Origin: Sulfuricurvum sp.
GTDB taxonomy: Bacteria; Campylobacterota; Campylobacteria; Campylobacterales; Sulfurimonadaceae
Assembly (NCBI RefSeq): GCF_028713855.1
Contig: NZ_JAQTNN010000013.1
Span: 1-64,000 of the forward strand
Length of the DNA stretch: 64,000 nt
Direction of reading: 5' to 3'
A program made the position numbers and the translations under genes. Under the pieces are notes generated by a model. It was not told where the DNA came from and ran no database searches. It saw nothing but the letters and a program-made list of their open reading frames with translations. Of this stretch, positions 16,794 to 25,604 are shown piece by piece. Numbering within the stretch: position 1 is the first letter of the stretch; each line of letters opens with the position of its first letter.

Positions 16794-16857
16794 GTGCCAC
16801 AGGGGCACCTTTAAATGTACACTATACACTTAGAGGTACCGCCCCATAGGGAGGGGC
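16794..16857 (-). terminator. Two hairpins downstream of pstS
   Basis: GCCCC...GGGGC (16841-16857) and GTGCC-ACAGG-GGCAC (16794-16808) lie 15 and 65 bp past the pstS stop. The second is followed on the minus strand by ATTTAATTC. They probably end the pstS transcript before the porin promoter. A short GAA-repeat tract lies close by at about 16764-16783. Confidence 0.5.
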
Positions 16858-16872
16858 AATAGAATATGAAAC

Positions 16873-17871
16873 TTATTTACCAGCCCAATATTCGCGAACA
16901 AGGTTTGTTGTTTCAACCGGAAGTGGGATGTAACCCAATTTGACTGCGGCTTTGTCACCGTTTTTGAATGCATAGTCAAAAAATTTGATAACTTCAGCAT
17001 TTATTTCTGCTTTCTCTTTTGGCAAAAGGATATACGTTGCCGCTACGATCGGATACGCAGTGTCCCCTTTTTGAGAGACCAATGAACCGTAGAAACCTTC
17101 TGATTTTTTCCAAGAAGCTTGTTTAACCGCTGCCATAAAGTTTGGTGTTGTAGCTGCTACCCATTTACCGCTAGCTGTTTGAAGCGTTGCTGCTGAAAGA
17201 TTATTTTTCTCTTTATACGCGTTTTCGATATATCCGATAGAGTACGGAGTTTGTTTGATGATGTTAGTTACACCCTCGTTTCCTTTTCCGCCGACACCGG
17301 TCGCCCAGCCGATCGCTTTACCGATACCGAACTTGCTTTTCCAGTTGCTAGATGAATCGCTCAAGAAGTCAGTAAATACATACGTAGTTCCTGATCCGTC
17401 TGAACGGTGCGCTACAACGATTTTTTCTGCAGGAAGTTTAACGCCGGCATTGTCAGCAGCGATAGCAGGATCATTCCACATTGTGATTTTACCTGCGAAG
17501 ATATCTGCTACAACACTGTTTTTGAGTTTCAATTTTTCATCCGCAACACCCGGAAGGTTATGGGCAACAACGATCGAACCGATAACCGCAGGAAACTGAG
17601 TCAACCCTGCTTTAGCAAGCTCTTTTGAAGTCAATGGAGCATCTGTTGCACCGAAATCGACAACGCGCTCAGAAATTTGTTTGATACCGCCGCCTGAACC
17701 GATGGATTGATAGTTAACACGAGTGTGAGTCGCTTTTTGGTAGTTATACGCCCAGTCATAGTACACTGGAGCAGGGAACGTAGCACCCGCGCCGTTGATT
17801 TTATCTGCCGCCATGATCGACGTTGCAGCGATTGCAGCGATTACGAAGCCTTTAGTTACTTTGGTTAGCAT
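16873..17871 (-). CDS. pstS: Phosphate ABC transporter, periplasmic phosphate-binding protein
   Basis: A 332-residue exported protein with signal peptide ending SIMA-ADK. The PstS fold shows from its first motif (INGAGATFPAPVYYDW) through SIGSGGGIKQI and HRSDGSGTTYVFTDFL, which carry phosphate ligands. It captures phosphate for PstCAB. The ATG at 17871 follows AAGGA by 9 bp; an in-frame start 30 codons earlier would spoil the signal peptide. It is divergent from phoU, and both promoters carry the same predicted PhoB site. Confidence 0.96.
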   Translation of the reverse strand: MLTKVTKGFVIAAIAATSIMAADKINGAGATFPAPVYYDWAYNYQKATHTRVNYQSIGSGGGIKQISERVVDFGATDAPLTSKELAKAGLTQFPAVIGSIVVAHNLPGVADEKLKLKNSVVADIFAGKITMWNDPAIAADNAGVKLPAEKIVVAHRSDGSGTTYVFTDFLSDSSSNWKSKFGIGKAIGWATGVGGKGNEGVTNIIKQTPYSIGYIENAYKEKNNLSAATLQTASGKWVAATTPNFMAAVKQASWKKSEGFYGSLVSQKGDTAYPIVAATYILLPKEKAEINAEVIKFFDYAFKNGDKAAVKLGYIPLPVETTNLVREYWAGK

Positions 17872-17901
17872 GTGGGTTTGTCCTTGGTATTTGATGGCGA
17901 C

Positions 17902-17933
17902 ATTGTAAAAGCATCGGGTAACGAAATGATTAC
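17902..17933 (-). promoter_or_regulatory. Predicted PhoB site and -10 box of pstS
   Basis: On the minus strand GTAATC (from 17933) and GTTACC (from 17922) are direct repeats 11 bp apart. TACAAT (17907-17902) starts 15 bp after the second repeat, as at the porin and phoU. Confidence 0.75.
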
Positions 17934-17951
17934 AAGCTATTTCCCCCTTTT

Positions 17952-17983
17952 GTAATCTCACGGTTATAAAGCAACGTTATAAT
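17952..17983 (+). promoter_or_regulatory. Predicted PhoB site and -10 box of phoU
   Basis: GTAATC (17952) and GTTATA (17963) are direct repeats 11 bp apart. TATAAT (17978-17983) starts 15 bp after the second, the same spacing as at pstS and the porin. Transcription should begin near 17990, about 30 bp before phoU. Confidence 0.75.
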
Positions 17984-18020
17984 CGCGCACCATCATTACT
18001 AAACTAAATAAAGGCTATTA

Positions 18021-18692
18021 ATGCTACCACGCTATGAAAACAAACTCAACGAAATCCGTGGGATGATCTCGACATTGCTTTCTCAAATCATACTTTCGAG
18101 CGAAGAGACCCTTCAAGCATTTGAAAATGACAATCTTGATTTGTACGAGACATCACGCTCTCATCTCAAAAATCTTCAAACGGATGCCAATAAAATCGAC
18201 AATGAAATTATTAAAACATTTGCTCTATTCGGTCCTGAAGCAGATGAATTACGCTTATTGGTAGCCTATTTAAAAATGACCAATGAGATCGACCGTATCG
18301 GTGACGGGATTAAAAAATACAGTAAACGTCTGCATGATCACTGCATGGGCGGATGTGATATGTCTGTTTTAACCAATGCGATCGTTCAACTGCACAAAAC
18401 GACCCTCAATGCGTTACAATACATCGCTGAATGTTTGAAAAATATTGATACTTGCGATGCGGATGATATCTATCGCAAAGTTATGGTCGAAGAGTCGAAA
18501 AATGACGATCTTTTTTCTATCATGGAAAAAGAGCTCTTAAATTTGATCATTGATGCCAATGAACTCGCTGTTGAATATGTGAGAGTTTTAGGAACCCTCC
18601 GAAAACTTGAGCGCATCGGTGATCGTACGGTCAATATCGCCTCGTTAATGCTCTACGCACAAAAAGGCGGAGAGATTCAACTCTACAATTAA
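18021..18692 (+). CDS. phoU: Phosphate signalling protein PhoU
   Basis: A 223-residue all-helical protein with the two PhoU repeats, including the metal-site pattern E-x-x-x-D (NEIDRIGDGIKKYSKRL in the first half; ERIGDRTVNIA in the second). PhoU joins PstB to PhoR and keeps the kinase off when phosphate is plentiful. It is first in a plus-strand run phoU-phoB-phoR-cca-pstC-pstA-pstB, divergent from pstS, behind a Pho-type promoter. Confidence 0.93.
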   Translation: MLPRYENKLNEIRGMISTLLSQIILSSEETLQAFENDNLDLYETSRSHLKNLQTDANKIDNEIIKTFALFGPEADELRLLVAYLKMTNEIDRIGDGIKKYSKRLHDHCMGGCDMSVLTNAIVQLHKTTLNALQYIAECLKNIDTCDADDIYRKVMVEESKNDDLFSIMEKELLNLIIDANELAVEYVRVLGTLRKLERIGDRTVNIASLMLYAQKGGEIQLYN

Positions 18693-18708
18693 GAAAAAGG
18701 GACCAACC

Positions 18709-19383
18709 GTGGGGACGCTAATCGTGATCGTTGAAGATGAAAAAGACATTTTGGAGCTGATGGAGTATCATCTCGCCAAAGAGGGTTTCGAAACGATCGG
18801 TTTTTTAACGACCAAACATGTGTTAGAGGTTTTGGAAGAGGAGAGCGTCGACTTGATGTTGATGGATCGTAATCTTCCCGGTGCAGAGGGATCTGAATTC
18901 GTCGAATCACTTCGTAAAAAAGGGATTCAAACGCCTGTTATCTTTGTCAGTGCCAAACACAAAGACGAAGAGATTGAACAAGGGTTTGAGCGTGGAGGTG
19001 ATGATTATATCACCAAACCTTTCAGTATGAAAGAACTCGTATTACGGGTCAAAGCGATGCTCCGCCGCACCAAAAAACTCTCCAGCGAAGGGAACCTCAT
19101 CTACCGTGACATTTCCCTCAATCTCGCGGCACGTTCCGTGGATATAGAGGGAAAAGCCATCGAACTGACAAAGCTTGAGTTTGATCTGCTTCATGCGTTG
19201 ATCGTTAACCAAAATGTCGTACTTGATCGTGACTATCTCCTCGAACACGTATGGGGAAGCGAAGAAGTATTTCAAGACCGTACCGTTAACGTCGCTATTA
19301 ACCGTCTCAAAGAGAAAATCGACCCCGATAAGACCAAAGAGTATATCAAAACGGTACGGGGAGTCGGATACACACTGTGCTAA
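18709..19383 (+). CDS. phoB: Phosphate response regulator, OmpR/PhoB family
   Basis: A 224-residue regulator: receiver with D53 (LMDRNLPG), switch lysine in TKPFS, and a winged-helix DNA-binding domain (about 125-224; LTKLEFDLLHALI, VWGSEEVFQDRTVNVAINRLKEKI). It starts with GTG 18709 after AAGGGA. Placement between phoU and the phoR-like kinase, in an operon with pst genes, identifies it as the PhoB equivalent. It is the predicted reader of the GTAATC repeats in this window. Confidence 0.9.
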   Translation: MGTLIVIVEDEKDILELMEYHLAKEGFETIGFLTTKHVLEVLEEESVDLMLMDRNLPGAEGSEFVESLRKKGIQTPVIFVSAKHKDEEIEQGFERGGDDYITKPFSMKELVLRVKAMLRRTKKLSSEGNLIYRDISLNLAARSVDIEGKAIELTKLEFDLLHALIVNQNVVLDRDYLLEHVWGSEEVFQDRTVNVAINRLKEKIDPDKTKEYIKTVRGVGYTLC

Positions 19384-20789
19384 GGATACACCAGCTTTTT
19401 TTCCTCAATGTATTAGGTCTCTTTAGTGCCGCCCTTTTGGTTGCTTCACTGATCAGTTTTTTCACCTTAAAAACAATGATTATCGAAGACGGTAAAGAGA
19501 GGTTGATACAAAGTATCGAGCTCCTTCAACCTCAAATTACCCTATCCGGCAACCTCGATTCTCTCGCTCACTCCATTTCCCAAAAAGCACATTTGAGGGT
19601 AACAGTTGTTGCTGAAAACGGTGTCGTAATCGCTGAGAGTGACACCGATAAAAATAAAATGGAAAACCACTCCAATCGTATTGAAATCATGGAAGCGATG
19701 CAAAACCCCTACGGTATCACGATTCGCTATTCCAAAACTTTAAAAACTGATTTCGTGTACGTCGCCAAAAAAATCTCTACCCCGAAAGGGGTCCTCTACT
19801 TTCGTCTTTCGATGAGTTTGAGAAATGTCATGAATCACTTTTACGCGCTATGGATCAAACTTTTTATCGCTTTTACACTTTTGCTCGCAATTGCTCTGAT
19901 GATCGCCTATAAAATCTCTAAAAAAGCCCATTACGATATTCTCCAAATCACTCATTATTTGGATCAGATATCGGCTAAAAATTATCGTGCCGTCCTCAAA
20001 CCCGAATATTTCCGCGAGTTCTTGCAAATCTCGATAATGCTTAAAAATTTGGTCAAAAAACTCCATAACCGCGACAAACAAAAGCGAAAGCATACCGCCA
20101 AACTCCGCCTGATCAACAAGCAGCAAAACGATATCCTCTCAGCCATCAGTCACGAGTTCAAAAATCCGATTGCCGCCATCATGGGATACGCCGAAACACT
20201 TCACGATGATTTGAATATTGACCCTAAAATCAGGGAAAAATTTCTCTCTAAAATTCTCGCCAATACGCAACGTGTCACGTTGATGCTGGATCGTCTGGCT
20301 CTATCGGTCAAACTCGAAAACAACGATCTTTCTATCAAACCGACATTATTTGATCTATCCGATGTATGCACCGAGTCCATTTCAATTTTACAAGCCAAAT
20401 ATCCCACACGCATCATCCGCTATAACGGAATCCAAAAAACCGTATACGCTGATAAAACGATGATTGAACTGGTCATAACCAACCTCATCGACAATGCGCT
20501 CAAATACTCTGAAGAAGAGGTGAACGTCACCCTTAGCAGCAATAGGCTCAGCATCACCGACAAAGGGATTGGAATCGCCCCTGCGGAGCTCGATAAAATC
20601 ACCTCCAAATTTTACCGCGTCCAAAAAAACCGTTGGGACAACTCCATGGGGCTTGGGCTCTCTATCGTCAGCTATATTCTCAAACTTCATGATTCTGTTC
20701 TCCAAATCGAAAGCACATTGGGAATCGGCTCAACCTTCCACTTTTCACTTGAGCATTTAATCCAAAAAAACCGATCATCCAAAAAATGA
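19377..20789 (+). CDS. phoR: Phosphate sensor histidine kinase, PhoR-like
   Basis: A 470-residue kinase with two membrane helices (about 8-30 and 158-179) around a 125-residue periplasmic domain, a short linker, HisKA with H259 (SHEFKNP) and HATPase_c (GLGLSIV). Unlike E. coli PhoR it has a real periplasmic domain and no visible PAS, so sensing may differ. Its GTG start overlaps the phoB stop by 7 bp. The cca gene overlaps its end by 4 bp. Confidence 0.85.
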   Translation: MLRIHQLFFLNVLGLFSAALLVASLISFFTLKTMIIEDGKERLIQSIELLQPQITLSGNLDSLAHSISQKAHLRVTVVAENGVVIAESDTDKNKMENHSNRIEIMEAMQNPYGITIRYSKTLKTDFVYVAKKISTPKGVLYFRLSMSLRNVMNHFYALWIKLFIAFTLLLAIALMIAYKISKKAHYDILQITHYLDQISAKNYRAVLKPEYFREFLQISIMLKNLVKKLHNRDKQKRKHTAKLRLINKQQNDILSAISHEFKNPIAAIMGYAETLHDDLNIDPKIREKFLSKILANTQRVTLMLDRLALSVKLENNDLSIKPTLFDLSDVCTESISILQAKYPTRIIRYNGIQKTVYADKTMIELVITNLIDNALKYSEEEVNVTLSSNRLSITDKGIGIAPAELDKITSKFYRVQKNRWDNSMGLGLSIVSYILKLHDSVLQIESTLGIGSTFHFSLEHLIQKNRSSKK

Positions 20790-22159
20790 TTCTCCTCCCT
20801 CCTCTCCTGCAGGAACTCGTCGAACATCTTTTCACTGCCGGGATAAAACCGATCCTCGTCGGAGGATTCGTCCGCGATCATTTCACCGGGCACAAAACCA
20901 ACGATCTGGATATCGAGCTCTATGGCGTAACCTCTATCGAGGCACTCGAGAGTCTCATTCGACCGTATGGCAAACTGAATCTCATCGGTAAGAGCTTCGG
21001 TGTTCTCAAACTCTCCTATGCGGGGTACGCCATCGATTTTGCCCCGCCCCGTACCGAGTCCAAGTCAGGGTTCGGTCATAAAGGGTTCAATGTATCATGG
21101 CAAAGTGATATCGATTTCACCGCCGCTGCCCGCCGTCGCGATTTCACGATCAATGCCATCGGTTACGACCCGCTGGAGAAAAAGCTGTTAGACCCCTACG
21201 GCGGGATAGCAGATTTAGATGCTAGAAGACTGGTGTGTGTCGATCCTGACACCTTTATAGATGACCCGCTGAGGGTGCTTCGAGCGGTTCAGTTTGCCGC
21301 CCGGTTTGATCTAACATGTGACAAACAACTGTTAGCGCTATGTCGGGATATGATCTGTGCAGGGGCTCTCGCCGATCTCCCGAAAGAGAGAATATTCGAA
21401 GAGTTTAAAAAACTCCTCCTCTTAAGCGCCCGCCCCTCCATCGGGATGACCTTACTGCAAGAAATGGGAGGTCTCTCATTTTTCACCCCCCTTGAATTGC
21501 TTGAAAACACCCTCCAAGATACGGTTTCACATCCTGAAGGTTCCGTTTGGAACCACACTCTGATGAGCCTTGACGTCATGGCTACCATGCGCAGCGGAGT
21601 ATGGAGAGATGACATGGTATTAATGCTTACGATGTTATTACACGACATTGGTAAACCTGACACTACTTTTATAGAAAATCAGGTTCTTAATGCCCCAAAA
21701 CATGCCGAAACAGGTGTTGAAATTGCACGCACGTGGCTCAACCGTATAACGGAGGATAAAGACCTCATCGAGCGGATTCTTCCACTTATCCGTTATCACG
21801 GATGGCCTCGTAAACTGTACCGCTCAAATGCAAAGGACAGCGACATTCTCCGATTAAGCACACACGTATGCATCAATGATTTAATCCGTATTGCTGAAGC
21901 TGATTTTTTCGGACGTGCGTTTGTCACAGAAACACCGGAACACTTTGAAGCGGGAGAGTGGCTGTATAGACGCGCAAATGCTCTTGGTGTATTATTCGAA
22001 GCCCCTAAAGCATTGATACTGGGACGTGATCTGATCGCTCTGGGGATGAAGCCTTCTGAAGCATTCAAAACCCTCTTGGATCGCGCTTATGAAGCGCAAC
22101 TGGAGCAGGAGTTTACCACCAAAGATACGGCATTAGCGTGGCTCGTAACGTGTCTGTAA
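20786..22159 (+). CDS. cca: CCA tRNA nucleotidyltransferase / poly(A) polymerase family with HD domain
   Basis: A 457-residue class II nucleotidyltransferase. The N-terminal catalytic head has VGGFVRDHFTG and the metal-binding DLDIE; the RNA-binding middle has RRRDFTINAIGYD and DPLRVLRAVQFAARF; an HD domain follows (LLHDIGKPDTT). It adds or repairs the CCA end of tRNAs. The start ATG overlaps the phoR stop (ATGA). Its place inside the pho/pst operon is odd; it may simply be co-transcribed, as the next gene starts 46 bp later. The tRNA in this window encodes its own CCA, pointing to a repair role. Confidence 0.9.
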   Translation: MILLPPLLQELVEHLFTAGIKPILVGGFVRDHFTGHKTNDLDIELYGVTSIEALESLIRPYGKLNLIGKSFGVLKLSYAGYAIDFAPPRTESKSGFGHKGFNVSWQSDIDFTAAARRRDFTINAIGYDPLEKKLLDPYGGIADLDARRLVCVDPDTFIDDPLRVLRAVQFAARFDLTCDKQLLALCRDMICAGALADLPKERIFEEFKKLLLLSARPSIGMTLLQEMGGLSFFTPLELLENTLQDTVSHPEGSVWNHTLMSLDVMATMRSGVWRDDMVLMLTMLLHDIGKPDTTFIENQVLNAPKHAETGVEIARTWLNRITEDKDLIERILPLIRYHGWPRKLYRSNAKDSDILRLSTHVCINDLIRIAEADFFGRAFVTETPEHFEAGEWLYRRANALGVLFEAPKALILGRDLIALGMKPSEAFKTLLDRAYEAQLEQEFTTKDTALAWLVTCL

Positions 22160-22205
22160 CCATATTGCAATAAAATTGCCTATATTTTTTGACTCAAGGC
22201 TCGGC

Positions 22206-23057
22206 ATGATTGATAAGATCTTCTCCAACCTAACCCGTTTTAGTGCCCTGCTGATCCTCGTCATCGTTGCGTGGATCTTCGTGGAACTCTATAACCAGTC
22301 GCTTGAAGCGATTAATGCGTTCGGGTTTGATTTCATTACCAAAGACGAATGGGCGCCAAATGTTGATAAGTTCGGAGCATATGCCGCTATTTTCGGCTCC
22401 GTTGCTTCGACATTTTTAGCCATGCTGTTTGCCATCCCTATCGCAATCGGTGTCGCCATTTTCCTCAGTGAAATCGCCCACGACAAGATCAAAGGATTTT
22501 TCGGTGTCAGCGTGGAACTCCTAGCGGCGATTCCTTCTGTCATCTACGGAATGTGGGGATTATTTTATTTCGTCCCTATTATTCGTGATCTTTTCGGAGG
22601 AATGGGAATCGGGCTGCTTAGTGCAGGTATCGTCCTCTCTATCATGATTTTGCCGTTTATGGCAGCGGTTACCCGTGATGCGATGAACACCACCCCCGAT
22701 ATCCTCAAAGAATCGGCTTACGCTCTCGGCGGGACACAATGGGATGTTATCAAAGACGTTATCATCCCTTACGCACGAGCCGGTATTATCGGTTCAATCA
22801 TTTTGGCGTTAGGACGTGCAATCGGTGAGACGATGGCAGTTACCTTTGTAATGGGAAATGTTCATCATACTCCAAGTGCCATTACTGATCCGACAACATC
22901 GATTCCGGTGACGCTCGCAAACGAATTTGCCGAAGCGGACAGTTCACTCTATTTCTCCAGCTTGTTTGAATTAGCGCTGTTGCTGTTAGCAATGAGTTTC
23001 GTCGTTATCGCCATCGCCAAATTTTACTTTTTACGTAAAGAAAGGAGAGGTGTATGA
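22206..23057 (+). CDS. pstC: Phosphate ABC transporter permease PstC
   Basis: A 283-residue permease with about six membrane helices and the ABC permease EAA-like loop (ESAYALGGTQWDVIKDVIIPYARAG, split here by Gly and Thr). It forms the inner-membrane phosphate channel with PstA. ATG 22206 after AAGG is preferred to an in-frame TTG 30 bp upstream. It overlaps pstA by 4 bp. Confidence 0.95.
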   Translation: MIDKIFSNLTRFSALLILVIVAWIFVELYNQSLEAINAFGFDFITKDEWAPNVDKFGAYAAIFGSVASTFLAMLFAIPIAIGVAIFLSEIAHDKIKGFFGVSVELLAAIPSVIYGMWGLFYFVPIIRDLFGGMGIGLLSAGIVLSIMILPFMAAVTRDAMNTTPDILKESAYALGGTQWDVIKDVIIPYARAGIIGSIILALGRAIGETMAVTFVMGNVHHTPSAITDPTTSIPVTLANEFAEADSSLYFSSLFELALLLLAMSFVVIAIAKFYFLRKERRGV

Positions 23058-23896
23058 CTGCGGTTCAAAAACGGGTTTTAATCAATAAAATCGTTCTCGG
23101 TCTCTCAACCCTGAGTGCAATTATCGCCATTGCCTTTTTATTCTGGATTTTGGGTGTTTTGGTGATGAAAGGGGTCGGTGCTCTTAACTGGGATATCTTT
23201 ATTTTCGAAGGCTCCCCTCCGGGATATGCCGAAAGCGGTTTGAAACACGCCCTTGTGGGTCAACTGATTTTAGTATCATTGGCAACCTTCATCGGGGTTC
23301 CGTTCGGGATTTTGGCAGGAACTTACCTAAGCGAATATGGTAAGAACTCAAAGCTAGCGCATGCCATTCGAGATATTTCGGATATTATGATGTCCGCACC
23401 TTCGATCGTCATCGGTGCATTTGTCTATGCAATCGTCGTTATGCCGATGGGGCACTTCAGCGCATGGGCAGGTGCAATTGCGTTGGCGATCATTATGATC
23501 CCGATCATTTTACGTACGACCGACGACATGCTCCAGCTTGTCCCCGGGACGCTTCGCGAAGCGGCATTCGCCCTCGGTGCACCCAAATACAAAGTTATTA
23601 TGGATGTCGTCTATCGTGGAGCAAAAGCAGGTATTTTGACCGGAGTATTACTCGGTATCGCACGTGTCGGCGGTGAGACGGCACCCTTGCTCTTTACCTC
23701 ATTCAATGATAATTTTTTCACGACCGATCTGAACGAAGCGATGCCTTCACTCACAGTTACAATGTTTAACTATGCGATCAGCCCGTATGAAGATTGGCAG
23801 CAGTTGGGATGGGCCGCCGCCTTTATCCTTTCGATGTTTATTTTGGGTCTCAATATTGTGGGACGACTTATTTTATTCGCCGGTAAAAGGAAATAA
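23054..23896 (+). CDS. pstA: Phosphate ABC transporter permease PstA
   Basis: A 280-residue permease with six predicted helices and the EAA loop ([20 protein letters not shown]). It pairs with PstC. It overlaps pstC by 4 bp and is followed 2 bp later by pstB, so the three are clearly translated together. Confidence 0.95.
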   Translation: MTAVQKRVLINKIVLGLSTLSAIIAIAFLFWILGVLVMKGVGALNWDIFIFEGSPPGYAESGLKHALVGQLILVSLATFIGVPFGILAGTYLSEYGKNSKLAHAIRDISDIMMSAPSIVIGAFVYAIVVMPMGHFSAWAGAIALAIIMIPIILRTTDDMLQLVPGTLREAAFALGAPKYKVIMDVVYRGAKAGILTGVLLGIARVGGETAPLLFTSFNDNFFTTDLNEAMPSLTVTMFNYAISPYEDWQQLGWAAAFILSMFILGLNIVGRLILFAGKRK

Positions 23897-23898
23897 CT

Positions 23899-24684
23899 AT
23901 GGCAAGTATTATCGATATCAAAGACGAATGTGCGCTTCATGTGCGTGATTTTGAATTTACTTATAAGGGTGCACCTGCTCCAAGTTTGAAAAAAGTGACG
24001 ATGCCGATCGCTAAACATTCGATCACCGCCCTCATCGGACCATCCGGTTGCGGTAAAACAACTCTATTGCGATCCTTTAACCGAATGCACGATTTGTATC
24101 CGGGAAACACCTACAACGGTGAGATAGAGTTCGAAGGACGCAATATCCTCGGCGCAAAAGAGGATTTGATTCACCTCCGTACAAAAATCGGAATGATCTT
24201 TCAAAAACCGACGGCGTTTCCGATGTCGATTTTTGATAATGTTGCTTACGGTATGCGTCTTCAAGGAATTAAAAACAAAACGGAACTGCGCGACCGTGTC
24301 GAAAAAGCACTTCAAGATGCCGCCATCTGGAAAGAGGTAAGCGACCGCCTTAAAAACGATGCAAATGGCCTCTCCGGCGGTCAGCAGCAGCGTCTGTGTA
24401 TTGCCCGTGCGATTGCGGTGGAGCCGGAAGTTCTTTTGTTTGATGAACCGACCTCCGCACTTGACCCGATCTCTACTCAGGGGATCGAAAAGCTGGTTAT
24501 CGAGCTCAAAGAGAAAGTCAGTATCATCATTGTCACGCACAATATGCAGCAAGCGGCACGGGTCAGTGATTACACCGGATTTATGTATTTGGGAGAGCTT
24601 ATCGAATTGGGTCACACCGAAGAACTGTTCGTTACCCCGAAAGAAAAATTGACACAAGAATATATCACCGGTAAGTTTGGTTGA
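23899..24684 (+). CDS. pstB: Phosphate ABC transporter ATP-binding protein PstB
   Basis: A 261-residue ATPase with Walker [10 protein letters not shown], the Q-loop, signature LSGGQQQR, Walker [12 protein letters not shown] and the H-loop ([13 protein letters not shown]). It powers PstCA and, with PhoU, reports transport state to PhoR. It is the last gene of the run; a strong terminator begins at its stop codon. Confidence 0.97.
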   Translation: MASIIDIKDECALHVRDFEFTYKGAPAPSLKKVTMPIAKHSITALIGPSGCGKTTLLRSFNRMHDLYPGNTYNGEIEFEGRNILGAKEDLIHLRTKIGMIFQKPTAFPMSIFDNVAYGMRLQGIKNKTELRDRVEKALQDAAIWKEVSDRLKNDANGLSGGQQQRLCIARAIAVEPEVLLFDEPTSALDPISTQGIEKLVIELKEKVSIIIVTHNMQQAARVSDYTGFMYLGELIELGHTEELFVTPKEKLTQEYITGKFG

Positions 24685-24722
24685 TCGGCACTAGGGCACT
24701 GAGCCCTGCCGATTTTCCTTTC
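24684..24722 (+). terminator. Rho-independent terminator of the pst operon
   Basis: A two-part stem (ATCGGC...GCCGAT outside, AGGGC-ACTGA-GCCCT inside) is followed by TTTTCCTTTCTTTCTT. It begins at the last base of the pstB stop codon. Confidence 0.85.
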
Positions 24723-24760
24723 TTTCTTCTCTATTTTATAAATCTATTTTCACAACCCTC

Positions 24761-25480
24761 TTACAAACTCGGAAGCATTTGAATCTCTGTTTTAATCGCA
24801 TAAGTGTTTTCACGTAAACGATGAACTCGATCTATTCCCGCTTTTTTATAATACGCAGCTGATGTTTCAAAATACTTTTTATGATTATCAAGATACGCAT
24901 AAAGGGGATCTTCGATGTTATTGTCAAGATAAAGTTCTTTTATCGTTTGCGCCAATGTTGATGCGCTTGCGCGATATTCTTCTTCTAATGCGGGAGAAGG
25001 CTCTTTGAGATAATTGAGACGTGTTCTGGATAATTGTTCGTACGCTGCTTTAAGTTCGTGTAAACCGATTTGTTTGATTGATTGTATAAATTTCGGTTCT
25101 TCCTTTTCTTCATAGCTATCATACTCTTTAAGTTGTTCTAAAAACGGTTGCGCCGTTTGGCTCAAAACGGCACTGTCTTCTTTATATTGAGTAAGCAAGC
25201 GCTCAACTTTATCGACATTAAGCCCTTGCTTTTCATATTTTGGAAATACTTTTTCCAACTCCGCCACCGATGACTCCAACATAGGAATCGATTCTCTATT
25301 CCCATGCCGTAAAATCAATCGTAATGACTCTTGGCTCAATGTGAACAATTGATCCGGTGTTTTAGAAGGTAGGTTCACCGCTTTGGGTGTGCTTTGCTGT
25401 ACGTTATTTTGAGCATCGATCCATAACAAACCACTCGCTGCAATCAAACCGACGGGTATAAGCAAAAACATTTTTTTCAT
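24761..25480 (-). CDS. Membrane-anchored helical protein of unknown function
   Basis: A 239-residue protein: basic start (MKKMF), one hydrophobic segment that is a signal anchor or signal peptide (LLIPVGLIAASGLLWI), and then a long, charged, mostly helical domain with many Glu, Lys, Leu and Tyr. I do not recognise a family and see no catalytic motif. ATG 25480 follows AGGA by 6 bp. It is divergent from the EAL-CBS-GGDEF gene and converges on the pst operon. A periplasmic sensory or structural role is only a guess. Confidence 0.6.
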   Translation of the reverse strand: MKKMFLLIPVGLIAASGLLWIDAQNNVQQSTPKAVNLPSKTPDQLFTLSQESLRLILRHGNRESIPMLESSVAELEKVFPKYEKQGLNVDKVERLLTQYKEDSAVLSQTAQPFLEQLKEYDSYEEKEEPKFIQSIKQIGLHELKAAYEQLSRTRLNYLKEPSPALEEEYRASASTLAQTIKELYLDNNIEDPLYAYLDNHKKYFETSAAYYKKAGIDRVHRLRENTYAIKTEIQMLPSL

Positions 25481-25566
25481 TTTCAATCCTAAAAGAGATT
25501 TTTGCACACTATAAATCATTCTGATTACTGAAAAGCTACAGTTTAAACGGCCTATATCCCCTGTTT

Positions 25567-25598
25567 GTAACCGATTTGCAATCGATACATCCTATACT
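25567..25598 (+). promoter_or_regulatory. Weak Pho-box-like repeats and -10 box before the EAL-CBS-GGDEF gene
   Basis: GTAACC (25567) and GCAATC (25578) are 11 bp apart, and TATACT (25593-25598) starts 15 bp after the second: the same geometry as at pstS, phoU and the porin, with two mismatched bases. The -10 box ends only 6 bp before the ATG and no Shine-Dalgarno sequence is present, so the mRNA may be leaderless. Confidence 0.4.
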
Positions 25599-25604
25599 CG
25601 ATTT

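Noticed and set aside
24064-24657. Long antisense open frame inside pstB
   Set aside because: pstB has every ABC motif in its own frame. The antisense product has no recognisable domain and no ribosome site.
25481-25566. Pho-box-like GTAATC on the minus strand before the 24761-25480 gene
   Set aside because: The partner half-site 11 bp on reads GATTTA and the -10 position is AAAAAT; the match is too poor.
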